Part shown: in pieces, positions 1 to 8,241 of the stretch
Position numbering within the stretch: position 1 is the stretch's first letter
Layout of the letters: each line of letters begins with the position of its first letter
Source: CAYRHJ01 sp964424105
GTDB lineage: Bacteria; Planctomycetota; Phycisphaerae; UBA1845
NCBI GenBank assembly: GCA_964424105.1
Contig: CAYRHJ010000036.1
Span: forward strand, 62,001 to 126,000
DNA: 64,000 nucleotides
Direction: 5' to 3'
Made by a program: the position numbers and the translations under genes
The notes under the pieces: model-generated
Told to the model about the DNA's origin: nothing
Databases searched by the model: none
The model's input: the letters and a program-made list of their open reading frames with translations, nothing else

Positions 1-145
1 TGTTGAGCAGCAACTCCACACCGATCAAGATGCCGATCGCGTTCCGCTTGGTCATCATGACGTAAAGACCGCAACAAAACACGGCAGCGCCGAGAATCAA
101 ATAATGCATCAAGCCAATGGCAAAAGGATCAAAACCGTCGAGCAT
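1..145 (-). CDS. nuoK: NADH-quinone oxidoreductase subunit K, N-terminal part
   Basis: Small membrane subunit of the proton-pumping arm of complex I. The first 48 codons are visible before the window edge; they give a hydrophobic start (MLDGFDPFAIGLMHYLIL) followed by the family signature around MTKRNAIGILIGVELLLN, which carries the conserved glutamate of the second membrane helix. It starts 3 nt after the nuoJ stop, so the two are co-transcribed and probably translationally coupled. An in-frame GTG one codon upstream is an alternative start. The gene is cut only by the window border. Confidence 0.93.
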   Translation of the reverse strand, partial: MLDGFDPFAIGLMHYLILGAAVFCCGLYVMMTKRNAIGILIGVELLLN

Positions 146-148
146 CAC

Positions 149-787
149 CTAGCGCTCCTGCCTTGCCAAATAGGCGGCTGCGATCATCACCACGAGCAGT
201 ACGACGCTGGCTACCTCGAACGGTACCAGGTAGGTCGTTAACAACAAGCGGCCCAGGTCCCACACGCTGGCACCCGACGCTTCCGCGATGGACGGCGGCC
301 AACTCGCGTTGACGAGAACAGCCGTCAACCCCACAAAGAACACGATCGCGACGCCGGCTCCGGCAACCATTTCGATCCGCTTGGGTTCGAACCGCACCCA
401 GGGCGACTTGCTCGTCAGCATCACTCCGAAAACCAGCAGAATGAGCGTTCCGCCCGCGTAAACGATCAATTGGATCGCGCCCAGAAAAAAGGCGCCCAAC
501 AAAAGATACAGAATAGCCACGGCGCCCAGCGTTCCGAATAACCAAGTGGCCATCCGCACGATGCTCTTGCTGAAACAGATGCCGAGGGCTGACGCCAAAA
601 CGGCACCGCCGAAAATGTAAAACAGCAGCCCCTCGACCCAGCCGCCTTGAACCGCGTTGGGCACGCCGCCGAAATCGCCGCTCGCCCCTTGCTGAGCCAG
701 CGCGGGCGAACTCGCCAGCACCGTAACCACGAACATAGCCAACTTCGGTGACATCGATGCCTTCTTCATAATCCCTGAACGGTTCAA
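149..787 (-). CDS. nuoJ: NADH-quinone oxidoreductase subunit J
   Basis: Membrane-arm subunit of complex I, about 212 residues with five predicted hydrophobic helices. The segment YAGGTLILLVFGVMLTSK is the typical NuoJ helix 3 region. The N-terminus before the first helix looks like a cleavable signal peptide (FVVTVLASSPALAQQG), which is unusual for NuoJ; a Met six residues in (769) is an equally good start. The gene lies between nuoH and nuoK in the normal order, with 33 nt to nuoH and 3 nt to nuoK. Confidence 0.93.
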   Translation of the reverse strand: MNRSGIMKKASMSPKLAMFVVTVLASSPALAQQGASGDFGGVPNAVQGGWVEGLLFYIFGGAVLASALGICFSKSIVRMATWLFGTLGAVAILYLLLGAFFLGAIQLIVYAGGTLILLVFGVMLTSKSPWVRFEPKRIEMVAGAGVAIVFFVGLTAVLVNASWPPSIAEASGASVWDLGRLLLTTYLVPFEVASVVLLVVMIAAAYLARQER

Positions 788-820
788 TCACTGCGACGCA
801 AGCGTTTAGCCTGGATCAAA

Positions 821-2356
821 CTATGAACCGGGAAGCAGATCCCGGCCTAGGTATCCGACCAATCGGCGCCGATTCCAATAGCCATAGCCTGCAATCGCAA
901 TCATTCCGATGGCCAGGATCGCCCCGACGGTCGAAAGGAACAGGTTGGCCAATCGCCAAATCGTCCCGCCGGTCGGAATCAGCAATTCGTACAGCGTGTG
1001 GCCTAGCAGGATCACCATCATCATGGGCAACATCACTTGTACACAGGCGTACAGCACCTGATCAATTCGAATGCGCGGCAACGTCCAACGAAGCCAAATC
1101 TGCACATACAGGAAGAAGACGCACTTCGTTACAAACCATAGGGGACTGGCGAACAGCAGACCCTTCACGGCGCGCTCCCAAAGCGAATCGCCCAAACCGG
1201 CGCCCCATTCGACAGGCAGCGGCGAGTACCAAGCCCCAAAAAACAAAATGACGAACAGCCCGCTCACCACGAACATAGCTGCGTACTCGGCAAAGAAAAA
1301 CAGCGACCAGCGAAAACCGGAATACTCGGTGTGGAACCCCGCGACCAGCTCGCTCTCCGATTCAGGTAAATCAAACGGCGCACGCTTGCAACTCGCCAGC
1401 GAGGCCACGTAGTACGCCAGACCCGCGGCGAACGTAAACGGATTGCGAAAAATGATCCACGTCGACCAACCGCCCGATTGAACGTCGCCCACGGCAGATA
1501 GGCTTAGCGTCCCCACGGCCATCACGGGAATCAAAAGCGCCATCCCCATGGGGATTTCATAGGCCACCATTTGGCAGGCTTCGCGCATCGCCCCGTACAC
1601 ACTCCATTTATTATTGCTGGCCCAGCCCGCGATGATGACTCCCAGCACCTCGATCCCCAGCATGGCCAGGATGAAAACGAGGGCCACGTCCAACTCGCGA
1701 AACATCCAATAAGCGCCGAACGGCAACGCGAAGAATGCCAAAATCGCCGGCACGAAGGCCAAATAGGGCGCCAGCTTGAACAGCGGCCTGTCGGCGTCCT
1801 CCGGACACAAATCTTCCTTGCAAATCAACTTGATGCCATCGGCCATCGACTGCGACCAACCGTGCCACCCGCCCACGCGCATGGGACCGGAACGAGACTG
1901 GATCCGCCCCGCGACCTTTCGCTCCCACCAGATGGTGTACAGCGGAATAATCGAAATGAACCCCAAAATGCCGGACATGCCCACGACGTCGCGAACCAAC
2001 GAATATTGAATCGGGTATAGCGCGTAGGCGAGAAGGTTCCGCAATGGAACGTTCGCGACGGCAAGCCCGTTGCGAATTTCGTCCAGCGTCAACGCGCCTC
2101 CCAAAAGCCCAAGCTGCGCAGGAAAGTTTGTGGCCACGTGAATCAGCTTCTCGTCCACAAACTCGAACAGCAGATAATGGGCCCACACCAGCAGAATGAC
2201 GGCCACGATCGCGCTGATCAGAATCATCCCCGCGAATCGGCGGAAGATCGGCGAAGAAATGCCGTACACCGCTCGGCCCAAGGCAGCGCCCACAGCCGCC
2301 AAGCCTCGATACGGTGTCTTCGCCCTGTTCGGCCAGGGTACCCACGTTTGCGTCAC
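821..2356 (-). CDS. nuoH: NADH-quinone oxidoreductase subunit H
   Basis: Membrane subunit that contacts the quinone site of complex I. Hallmarks are WWERKVAGRIQSRSGPMRVG, ADGIKLICKED and the DLPESESELVAGFHTEYSG loop, all in the expected order, with eight or more hydrophobic helices. At 511 residues it is longer than usual (about 330-430); the extra length is mostly an N-terminal stretch with one additional helix and a 60-residue segment before the WWERK motif. It is separated from nuoD by 840 bp of repeats and a gene on the opposite strand, so it may have its own promoter. Confidence 0.95.
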   Translation of the reverse strand: MTQTWVPWPNRAKTPYRGLAAVGAALGRAVYGISSPIFRRFAGMILISAIVAVILLVWAHYLLFEFVDEKLIHVATNFPAQLGLLGGALTLDEIRNGLAVANVPLRNLLAYALYPIQYSLVRDVVGMSGILGFISIIPLYTIWWERKVAGRIQSRSGPMRVGGWHGWSQSMADGIKLICKEDLCPEDADRPLFKLAPYLAFVPAILAFFALPFGAYWMFRELDVALVFILAMLGIEVLGVIIAGWASNNKWSVYGAMREACQMVAYEIPMGMALLIPVMAVGTLSLSAVGDVQSGGWSTWIIFRNPFTFAAGLAYYVASLASCKRAPFDLPESESELVAGFHTEYSGFRWSLFFFAEYAAMFVVSGLFVILFFGAWYSPLPVEWGAGLGDSLWERAVKGLLFASPLWFVTKCVFFLYVQIWLRWTLPRIRIDQVLYACVQVMLPMMMVILLGHTLYELLIPTGGTIWRLANLFLSTVGAILAIGMIAIAGYGYWNRRRLVGYLGRDLLPGS

Positions 2357-2481
2357 ATCGTTACTCCGAAAGCTTGCGATACCGCGGTCCGCGCACCGCA
2401 GGCCCGCATTCTAGCCGGTGGATTCAACTTGCAAAGCCCACCCCGGCAACAAGGGTCCATGACACTATGCGCGAGACGAAT

Positions 2482-2725
2482 TCGCCGCCCCGAACGGGGC
2501 GCAGGACAGTAGCCACGGGTGAGGCGAAGCGCAACCCGTGGGTTGCCGGCCCGCCCCACGATCACCGCCCCACAAGGGGCGGAGGAGATTGCGTCGGCAT
2601 CCTCCGCCCCTGCCGGGGCGGGACGGGTTCATAGGGTCCGGTTTCCACGGGTTCCGCCGCGTCCGCCTGACGGCGGATTCGCTTCACCCGTGGCTACGTT
2701 CCGTCGCCCCTTGCGGGGCGAAAAC
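2482..2725. repeat. Intergenic block of four short hairpins and a long imperfect inverted repeat
   Basis: Four copies of the 16-base palindrome CGCCCC-N4-GGGGCG sit at 2486-2501, 2566-2581, 2605-2620 and 2705-2720. The outer two belong to a longer inverted repeat: GTAGCCACGGGTGAGGCGAAGC near 2510 reappears inverted near 2677-2697 with few changes. The block has no convincing gene on either strand and lies in the 456-bp gap upstream of nuoH. It resembles REP/BIME-type elements; a role in transcript processing or attenuation between nuoD and nuoH is possible but not shown. Confidence 0.75.
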
Positions 2726-2812
2726 CTACCCGCCTGGACTGTCACGGACCCGCAACAAAGCGTCTCGCAAATCGCCTTGCAATCGAATCGGGACTCGTCA
2801 TAGGATTGGGTT

Positions 2813-3055
2813 ATGAATGCGCGTGAAATCCAAGAGCTGTTGGACCGCGAGCCGTTCCAGCCTTTTCGGGTCAAGCTCAGCCGAGGCGACCAGTACGACA
2901 TCCGCGATCCGAACCTCGCCATCGCCATGCGGAGCCAGTTCTTCCTCGCTTGGCCACGCTCCGACCGCTGGACGTTCGTCCCCTACCTGCACGTCGCCGC
3001 CGTAGAAAATCTGCCAAACGGTGGTTCACAGCGCGATGGCCGCAGGCGGGGCTGA
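2813..3055 (+). CDS. Small xPFxPF family protein, copy 1
   Basis: Eighty-residue protein of unknown function and one of eight related copies in this cluster. Shared layout: an initial helix (MNAREIQELLDRE), the PFQPF motif, a beta-rich core (FRVKLSRGDQYDIRDP), a LHVAAVENL segment and a basic tail (RDGRRRG). It is the only copy on the plus strand, opposite to the nuo genes, in the nuoH-nuoD gap. It is closest in its second half to the copies at 9681 and 10961. No signal peptide or membrane segment is seen, so it is probably cytoplasmic. A weak AGGA precedes the ATG. Confidence 0.75.
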   Translation: MNAREIQELLDREPFQPFRVKLSRGDQYDIRDPNLAIAMRSQFFLAWPRSDRWTFVPYLHVAAVENLPNGGSQRDGRRRG

Positions 3056-3197
3056 CCTCGACGCGTGTTGCGCGACAAATCCGGGGTCTTACGTCAACCG
3101 CGCGCCAACGGTTCGTATTCTATCCGTCCGTCGATTCTTGCAAAGACCCGAACATCAACGATACCGAAAACGGGCCGGATGGGGCTTGCGAAAGTTG

Positions 3198-4397
3198 CTA
3201 TCGATCCACCTCGCCCATCACGATGTCGATACTGCCGACGATGGCTGGGATGTCCGCCAACAGGCAACCCTTGCCCACGTGATTCAGGATCGAGATATTA
3301 CAAAAGCTCGGACCACGAGCCTTGACGCGATAGGGAATGGCTGACCCATCCCCGCGAATGTAGAAGCCAAGCTGGCCGCGGGGGTTTTCGATTTCCACGT
3401 AGGTCTCGTCATCAGGGAGCTTCAGGTTCTTGAGCTTGTCCGCCTGAAACGGGCCGTCGGGCATCTCATTCATGGCCTGGCGAATGATGCGGCAGGACTG
3501 TTGCATCTCGCAGACGCGGACGAAGTATCTGCTCCAGCAGTCACCCACCACGACCGAACGCGGAATGCCATCGCTGCCGCCGGGCAGGCCGATGGGAACA
3601 TCAAAATCGAATCGATCGTAAATCTCGTAGGGCGTGCTCTTTCGCAAGTCCCACAGCACGCCGCTCCCGCGCAGACAGGGACCCGTCAACCCCCAGGCGA
3701 TCGCGTCCGCAGCCGAAATCACGCCCACCTTGGCCGTCCGCTTCACGAAGATGTGATTGTAACTGAGAAGCTGGTTGTACTCGGGAACCTTGGGCTCAAA
3801 ATAGTCCATGAACTCGCCCAAGACGTCCAGAAAACGCTCCGGCAGGTCATCATGCACGCCGCCGACTGTAATATAGCTGTATGTCAATCGGGCCCCGCAC
3901 GCACTTTCGAACAAATCCAGGATCATCTCCCGCTCGCGGAAGGCGTACAGGAACGGCGTGAACGCGCCCATGTCCAATCCGTACGTCCCGAACGCGACCA
4001 GGTGCGACGCGATGCGATTCAACTCCGCGAAAATGACGCGGATGTACTTGGCCCGTTCCGGAATCTCGATGCCGCACAATTGTTCTACCGCGATGGCAAA
4101 CGCCTGGTTGTTGTTCATCCCAGCCAGATAATCCATCCGGTCCGTGTAGGGGATGAATTGGTACGGAGCGACGTTCTCCCCTATCTTCTCTGCACAGCGA
4201 TGCAGATAGCCGATGTGCGGAATGGCCTCCAAGATCATCTCCCCGTCGGTCCGCAGCACCACGCGCAGCACGCCATGCGTGGCCGGATGCTGAGGCCCCA
4301 TGTTGACCAGCATCTCCTCCGTGCGAACGTCGCCCTGCTCGGAACTGTCCCAATCGATCAAAACGTCCGCCTGAGATTCAAGAATCGTTTCACCCAT
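3198..4397 (-). CDS. nuoD: NADH-quinone oxidoreductase subunit D (49 kDa)
   Basis: Peripheral-arm subunit that forms the quinone pocket together with NuoB. Conserved motifs are NMGPQHPATHGVLRVVL near the N-terminus, the IPHIGYLHR stretch, RLTYSYITVGGV and the C-terminal DIVMGEVDR ending found across NuoD/HoxH-like proteins. At 399 residues it is of normal length. The ATG at 4397 is preferred over one 24 nt upstream because GAGGGG lies eight bases before it. The gene follows a HEPN pair that separates it from nuoC, with 128 nt in between. Confidence 0.96.
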   Translation of the reverse strand: MGETILESQADVLIDWDSSEQGDVRTEEMLVNMGPQHPATHGVLRVVLRTDGEMILEAIPHIGYLHRCAEKIGENVAPYQFIPYTDRMDYLAGMNNNQAFAIAVEQLCGIEIPERAKYIRVIFAELNRIASHLVAFGTYGLDMGAFTPFLYAFREREMILDLFESACGARLTYSYITVGGVHDDLPERFLDVLGEFMDYFEPKVPEYNQLLSYNHIFVKRTAKVGVISAADAIAWGLTGPCLRGSGVLWDLRKSTPYEIYDRFDFDVPIGLPGGSDGIPRSVVVGDCWSRYFVRVCEMQQSCRIIRQAMNEMPDGPFQADKLKNLKLPDDETYVEIENPRGQLGFYIRGDGSAIPYRVKARGPSFCNISILNHVGKGCLLADIPAIVGSIDIVMGEVDR

Positions 4398-4525
4398 TTG
4401 CGTATCCCCTCGCCCATTCACAACTTGGATTCGACTACTCTATTCCAGGCAGGGACGGACCTTATCAGTTCCTATTTCACGTGGTGAGTCACGGTCGGCA
4501 TCGATCGAACCAATCCGATTGTAGA

Positions 4526-4912
4526 TTAGATTTGCCTTGGCCCATGGTTTCCATCCAGCGGTTTCATCCCTCCGACGACGGATTCGGGGTCATGGGCCTC
4601 TGAGAAGCTCGACCGGTCGTATTCGTCTATATCCATCGGGTGCACGCCAGAGCAAGACCGAAGAACCACGGAATCAACGTGCTGATCCAAATGAGACCAG
4701 ACACGCTTCTGCCGGTCTGTCAGACCGACGCCTTTGAATTTATCACTTCCAATAAAAACGCGGAGACTGCCGGCGGAGGACTCAAACACGTGAATATTAC
4801 CGCGCTCCTCCGCATTCACAAACTTCTCCAGCGCTGCGCGGATGTCACCCGCGGCCTTTCTTAAATCCGCCCTTTGAGCCACGTCAAAACTCCGTGTGTT
4901 CCCGAAACCCAC
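4526..4912 (-). CDS. Conserved small protein downstream of HEPN protein
   Basis: About 128 residues, overlapping the end of the HEPN gene by 52 nt if the ATG at 4912 is used; an in-frame GTG at 4882 shortens the overlap to about 22 nt. The middle holds a predicted alpha-beta region around RVFIGSDKFKGVGLTDRQKR followed by VWSHLDQHVD. The FKG-x-x-x-x-x-RQ-x-x-V spacing recalls BolA-like folds, a weak resemblance only. The pairing with a HEPN protein suggests a two-component module, possibly toxin-antitoxin, but no catalytic motif is recognised. Function unknown. Confidence 0.55.
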   Translation of the reverse strand: MGFGNTRSFDVAQRADLRKAAGDIRAALEKFVNAEERGNIHVFESSAGSLRVFIGSDKFKGVGLTDRQKRVWSHLDQHVDSVVLRSCSGVHPMDIDEYDRSSFSEAHDPESVVGGMKPLDGNHGPRQI

Positions 4913-5292
4913 TCCAAGAAATCCGTCGCGTCGCCTTGGGTGATTGTCAGAGGGTCCCTGTACCGAAAGGCTTCATCACCTTCAAGAACCCACATGCCAA
5001 CGATCTGGCGCCAACACCGATGCACGTTAATTTCCGCTTCGAGCCGACGCTTCAATCCGCTATACAGAAGCAGAGCCTCCAAGTCGTGTACCTTGAATGC
5101 TCCTGGCAATCTATCGCACTCCAACGTCTTGCAAATCGCCACCTTAAGCCAACATTCTATCGCATAGCCAGCCAAGTAGATACACCCCGCAAAGTGCCGG
5201 TCTTGAAGCGCCCGCGCCTCGGACAGTCGTGCGTCACCAAGGCGTTCTAACACTTCACGATCGATGATCAATGTTTTGGAAATGGTCGCCAA
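4861..5292 (-). CDS. HEPN domain protein
   Basis: 143-residue all-helical protein. The segment GCIYLAGYAIECWLKVAICK followed by VHDLEALLLYSG is the usual HEPN arrangement (helix 2 with AGYAxExxLK, then HDLxxLL). HEPN proteins act as RNases or as RNA/nucleotide-binding partners in toxin-antitoxin and defence systems; whether this one keeps a functional R-x4-6-H motif is uncertain. It starts 10 nt after nuoC and overlaps its downstream partner, so it is expressed with the nuo genes although unrelated to respiration. Probable inserted accessory module. Confidence 0.75.
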   Translation of the reverse strand: MATISKTLIIDREVLERLGDARLSEARALQDRHFAGCIYLAGYAIECWLKVAICKTLECDRLPGAFKVHDLEALLLYSGLKRRLEAEINVHRCWRQIVGMWVLEGDEAFRYRDPLTITQGDATDFLEWVSGTHGVLTWLKGRI

Positions 5293-5302
5293 AGTGTTAC
5301 CT

Positions 5303-5839
5303 CTAATGCCTCGGATTCGTCAGCTCATACTCCGTTGTCGCAGGTATCCCGTGATACTCGATGGGGAACTCGTAATCCTTCCGCAACGGGTGACCCTCCC
5401 AATCCTCCGGCAGCAGAATCCGCTCCAGATTCGGATGACCCTCAAACACGATCCCCATCACGTCGAACGCCTCGCGCTCATGCCAATCCGCCGCAGGCCA
5501 AAGATGCGACACCGTCGGAATCCGCGGGTCCTCCCGATCGACCAACACCCGCACCGCGAATTGATGCCGAAGCTTGGGACAGACCTTCCCACCGCCCACG
5601 ACCGGTACGGAAAAAAAATCGTATATCGCTGCGAGCTTGTTATCCTCCAACAAATCCAGCGACGTGATGCTCTCCAGCATATTGAATTGCATACGCCCGT
5701 CATCACGCAAAAACTTCGCCACCTCAGGCCAACGCTCCGCCGCGACCACCGCGAAAGGCCGACGACTCGTCAGCGAAACGTCCCTGACGGCATCTGCGAA
5801 CCCAGTCTTCAAAACGTCACAAATGGCTTCCGGTGTCAT
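5303..5839 (-). CDS. nuoC: NADH-quinone oxidoreductase subunit C (30 kDa)
   Basis: Peripheral-arm subunit, 178 residues, not fused to NuoD. It ends with the diagnostic ADWHEREAFDVMGIVFEGHP, RILLPEDWEGHPLRKDY and a short extension. The N-terminal half carries the expected mixed fold with FNMLESITSLDLL. It follows a run of four small xPFxPF genes instead of nuoB directly, the normal neighbour, so the standard A-B-C-D order is kept but interrupted. The 102-bp gap upstream contains an imperfect palindrome (CGCGAGCTTCAACTCGCG). Confidence 0.96.
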   Translation of the reverse strand: MTPEAICDVLKTGFADAVRDVSLTSRRPFAVVAAERWPEVAKFLRDDGRMQFNMLESITSLDLLEDNKLAAIYDFFSVPVVGGGKVCPKLRHQFAVRVLVDREDPRIPTVSHLWPAADWHEREAFDVMGIVFEGHPNLERILLPEDWEGHPLRKDYEFPIEYHGIPATTEYELTNPRH

Positions 5840-5941
5840 GTCCTGATCTCGTATCTTGGTTTCACGCCAGCCGCGAGCTTCAACTCGCGCCGTTCAACAT
5901 CCACATCGCAAGTTCCACGCTCGGATCGTAGACGATTCTCC

Positions 5942-6190
5942 TCATTTCGTCCGACCGTCACCCCGGCCACCCTTGCGATTCCCACCCTCCAGGTGAAGCG
6001 ACGCCACCAGCAACAGGTCGATCACTTCAAGGGTATCGTCCGGCGCTGCCACGACGATCGTACGCCCGCTCTGGAAGAAGATCATTGATTCCGGATGCGA
6101 CACCCCATACTCTCTCCCATCAGAGAGGCGAAGCGAGAACGGCTTGAAAGGCCTTGCTAGATGGCACTTTCGGATTTGCTCCGTGGTCAT
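5942..6190 (-). CDS. Small xPFxPF family protein, copy 2
   Basis: 82 residues: N-terminal helix MTTEQIRKCH, the motif RPFKPFSLRLSDGREYGV, HPESMIFF, a central GRTIVVAAPDD strand pair, VIDLLLVASLHLEGG and a basic glycine-rich tail. A GGAG ribosome-binding site ten bases before the ATG supports translation. It is last in a row of four related genes (order on the minus strand 6820, 6526, 6222, 5942) with 31-51 nt gaps, so they form a tandem array just upstream of nuoC. Function unknown; cytoplasmic by lack of signal or membrane segments. Confidence 0.8.
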   Translation of the reverse strand: MTTEQIRKCHLARPFKPFSLRLSDGREYGVSHPESMIFFQSGRTIVVAAPDDTLEVIDLLLVASLHLEGGNRKGGRGDGRTK

Positions 6191-6221
6191 CCCGCAATCT
6201 CCAACTCAGCGCTGTCAATCC

Positions 6222-6467
6222 TCACGCCCGCCACCCCCGGCCATTCTTGCGCCGACCGTTCCCCACGTGCAGGGCGGCCACCAACAGAAGTTCAACCGTC
6301 TTGAATCCGCCGGTGGGCGTGGCGATCACGATATTCCGCGGCGATCGCGGGTGAAACGCCACGCTTTCCGGATGCGTCACCTGCACCACCGTTACATCCG
6401 CAAGCTGCAATCGAAACGGCTGAAAAGGCTTCGCCTGCAACGCATCTCGAACTGGATCAATCGTCAT
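6222..6467 (-). CDS. Small xPFxPF family protein, copy 3
   Basis: About 81 residues: MTIDPVRDALQ, KPFQPFRLQLADVTVV, HPESVAF, a TVELLLVAALHVGNG segment and tail RKNGRGWRA. The usual DGR after the PFxPF strand is changed to DVT, the main departure from its sisters. ATG at 6467 is chosen because GGAG stands seven bases upstream; an in-frame start 15 nt earlier is less likely. Same tandem array as copies 2, 4 and 5. No function can be assigned. Confidence 0.78.
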   Translation of the reverse strand: MTIDPVRDALQAKPFQPFRLQLADVTVVQVTHPESVAFHPRSPRNIVIATPTGGFKTVELLLVAALHVGNGRRKNGRGWRA

Positions 6468-6525
6468 GTGCTCGCTCCGCAATTCGCGTCATCATGCCCA
6501 CATCGCCCACCGCAATCATCCGCCA

Positions 6526-6774
6526 TTACCGCCGCTTCCGCCGCGGCTTGCCGTTTCCGTCGCGTTCGCGAACATGAATGGAAGTCACCAGCAGCAGATC
6601 GACCGCATCGTACCCGCCGCCCTTCGGATCGGCGACGACGCAGGTGCGCATCCCGGGAACATAGAGCACGAACTCCGGGTGCTTGACCTCCAATACGCGA
6701 CCATCCGCTAGATGAATGTCAAACGGCTTAAACGGCTGCCCTTTCATGTGTTTCAACAACTGCTCGCCCGTCAT
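6526..6774 (-). CDS. Small xPFxPF family protein, copy 4
   Basis: 82 residues: MTGEQLLKHMKGQ, PFKPFDIHLADGRVLEVKHPE, a short glycine-rich loop (VADPKGGG), AVDLLLVTSIHV and the very basic tail RDGNGKPRRKRR. A strong GGAGG lies six bases before the ATG. The tail would suit binding to nucleic acid or ribosome, but this is speculation from charge alone. Member of the four-gene array between the homing-endonuclease-repeat gene and nuoC. Confidence 0.8.
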   Translation of the reverse strand: MTGEQLLKHMKGQPFKPFDIHLADGRVLEVKHPEFVLYVPGMRTCVVADPKGGGYDAVDLLLVTSIHVRERDGNGKPRRKRR

Positions 6775-6819
6775 CTTACGCCTCCGATCCTCCGTCCCCC
6801 CAGCATTGCTCTATGGGCC

Positions 6820-7056
6820 TCACCGTCGCCGCCCGTTCCGTCTCTTGCCATTACCCAGATGGATCGAGGCCACGAGCAACAGGTCGATCACTTCAACCAC
6901 GTCCTCACCCGGCGCCACGGCAATCGTGCGACCGCTGCCGAAATAGGCTAGATGCTCTGGATGACCGACGGCGTATTCGTTCCCATCCGCCATCCGAACG
7001 AGAAAGGGCTTGAAAGGCCGAGCGCTGTGAATATTCCGTAGCTGTTCAATCGTCAT
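6820..7056 (-). CDS. Small xPFxPF family protein, copy 5
   Basis: 78 residues: MTIEQLRNIHS, RPFKPFLVRMADGNEYAVGHPE, GRTIAVAPGED, VIDLLLVASIHLGNG and tail RRNGRRR. It is closest to copy 2 (shared AVAPGEDV/VAAPDDT and identical VIDLLLVAS). GGAGG at eight bases from the ATG. First of the tandem array of four, so the array probably arose by local duplication followed by divergence. Function unknown. Confidence 0.8.
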   Translation of the reverse strand: MTIEQLRNIHSARPFKPFLVRMADGNEYAVGHPEHLAYFGSGRTIAVAPGEDVVEVIDLLLVASIHLGNGKRRNGRRR

Positions 7057-7123
7057 CAGCCGATTCCTCCAATGCCAATCATCACGCCGTCAGCCATCCA
7101 TCCGACGCGCGATCCCCTCTTAT

Positions 7124-7191
7124 CCGAGCCGCGACCGTGAGGGAGCGGTCCAATCGACGGACCATCCGAGCCACAAGCGTGAGCGAGCGGA
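7124..7191. repeat. Two REP-like units (GACCG-loop-CGGTC)
   Basis: The stretch CCGAGCCGCGACCG followed by TGAGGGAGCGGTC (7124-7150) contains the hairpin GACCG-N8-CGGTC. A diverged second copy (CCGAGCCACAAGCGTGAGCG) starts at 7166. A third copy lies at 38819-38947, where it is split by a small inserted element. This 183-bp gap between copy 5 and the next gene shows nothing else. Confidence 0.6.
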
Positions 7192-7239
7192 TTCGCCACC
7201 CGCCCGGATCACGGCTCTATTCGCATTTTTCCTCCCTTG

Positions 7240-8106
7240 CTAGTCGTCACTCTTACCCAAAGTACTGATTATGGACGCTAACTCTACGACCTCAAGATGC
7301 TCCGGACATTCAGGCCAATTGTGACGCCAACAAACAATCACGTCACAATCTTCCGGTGGATGCCCATGATCCCGGAAATTTCGGCTCTCAAACTCAAATT
7401 CAATCCGGACGCGTTGCCAATGGCCTGGCCTCACTTGCCGCTTAGCCTCACAGTCCGGATACCCGGTTTGCATTGCTTCGAGCATGTAGCCGAGTTCTTT
7501 TGCCACCATGCCAAATAGGAATACAACACCTTGCTCATTGACCGGCTCGTGTCGAAGACCCCGAAAGTCAATCGGATTGCCGTACGTTGGGCGACCTCCG
7601 AGCCTGGCGTACTGATGATGTACAGAAGAGTTTGAGTCCCCCGCAGGTCCATTCCCGGACATCGCAGACCTCATTAGCAATTGCCGATGGGCGGTTGTCT
7701 CAGGCAAGAGTGTCACCACGTCGATCCATTCCGGCTTATCCTTGGCAAACTCCCGAAACTTCCTTGGCAAACCCGACCATGGGCCAAAGCGCTTCTCGAA
7801 TACCCCTGGGCTGAATTTGCCGTCTCGACGGTAATGGTCGCGCGTCGGAATCCTCCGATGCTCCCGGACGACTCCAGCCCAATCGACCAATAACTCTTCG
7901 TCTGTTAATTTGATGTTGCTTGTGTGCGGCTCAAGACCTGCCGCTCGTTGAGCGTCGCGCCAAGAACCGTAGTGCTGAACCACCCAATACTCCGTTATTC
8001 CGCTTTGGGACTTGAATTCATGCCTAGATGGCACTCGTCCCAATTCTCGGGCGCATCGTCTGATCGCGTCTAGCACTTCTTCTGCCGTCGGTTTCTGAGT
8101 GCTCAT
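7240..8106 (-). CDS. Homing-endonuclease-associated repeat protein with nuclease-like C-terminus
   Basis: 288 residues. The N-terminal half has two copies of the repeat seen beside HNH/homing endonucleases: IRRCARELGRVPSRHEF...YGSWRDAQRAAGLEP (about 14-60) and VVREHRRIPTRDHYRR...FGPWSGLPRKF (about 77-117). These probably bind DNA. The C-terminal 110 residues contain E-x-F-x-SRNF (near 240) followed by HGHPPEDCDVIVCWRHNW, a layout compatible with a PD-(D/E)XK-type fold (E...D-x-V-x-C-W). A sequence-specific DNA nuclease is a reasonable inference. The gene sits among accessory genes and is not part of complex I. Confidence 0.65.
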   Translation of the reverse strand: MSTQKPTAEEVLDAIRRCARELGRVPSRHEFKSQSGITEYWVVQHYGSWRDAQRAAGLEPHTSNIKLTDEELLVDWAGVVREHRRIPTRDHYRRDGKFSPGVFEKRFGPWSGLPRKFREFAKDKPEWIDVVTLLPETTAHRQLLMRSAMSGNGPAGDSNSSVHHQYARLGGRPTYGNPIDFRGLRHEPVNEQGVVFLFGMVAKELGYMLEAMQTGYPDCEAKRQVRPGHWQRVRIEFEFESRNFRDHGHPPEDCDVIVCWRHNWPECPEHLEVVELASIISTLGKSDD

Positions 8107-8241
8107 CGGAACCCACTTATTGAGTTCGATCGTCGCCGGTAAGAACCCGATACGACGACCCGCTGCTTACTGGCCGCTCGCGAATTCCATGCCGTCTAGC
8201 CCCATCATGCAAAACCGATCGCCTTCGAGAACTACTCTAAC

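Noticed and set aside
3501..4487. Long plus-strand frame opposite nuoD
   Set aside because: Antisense shadow of a well-conserved gene with high GC at third positions.
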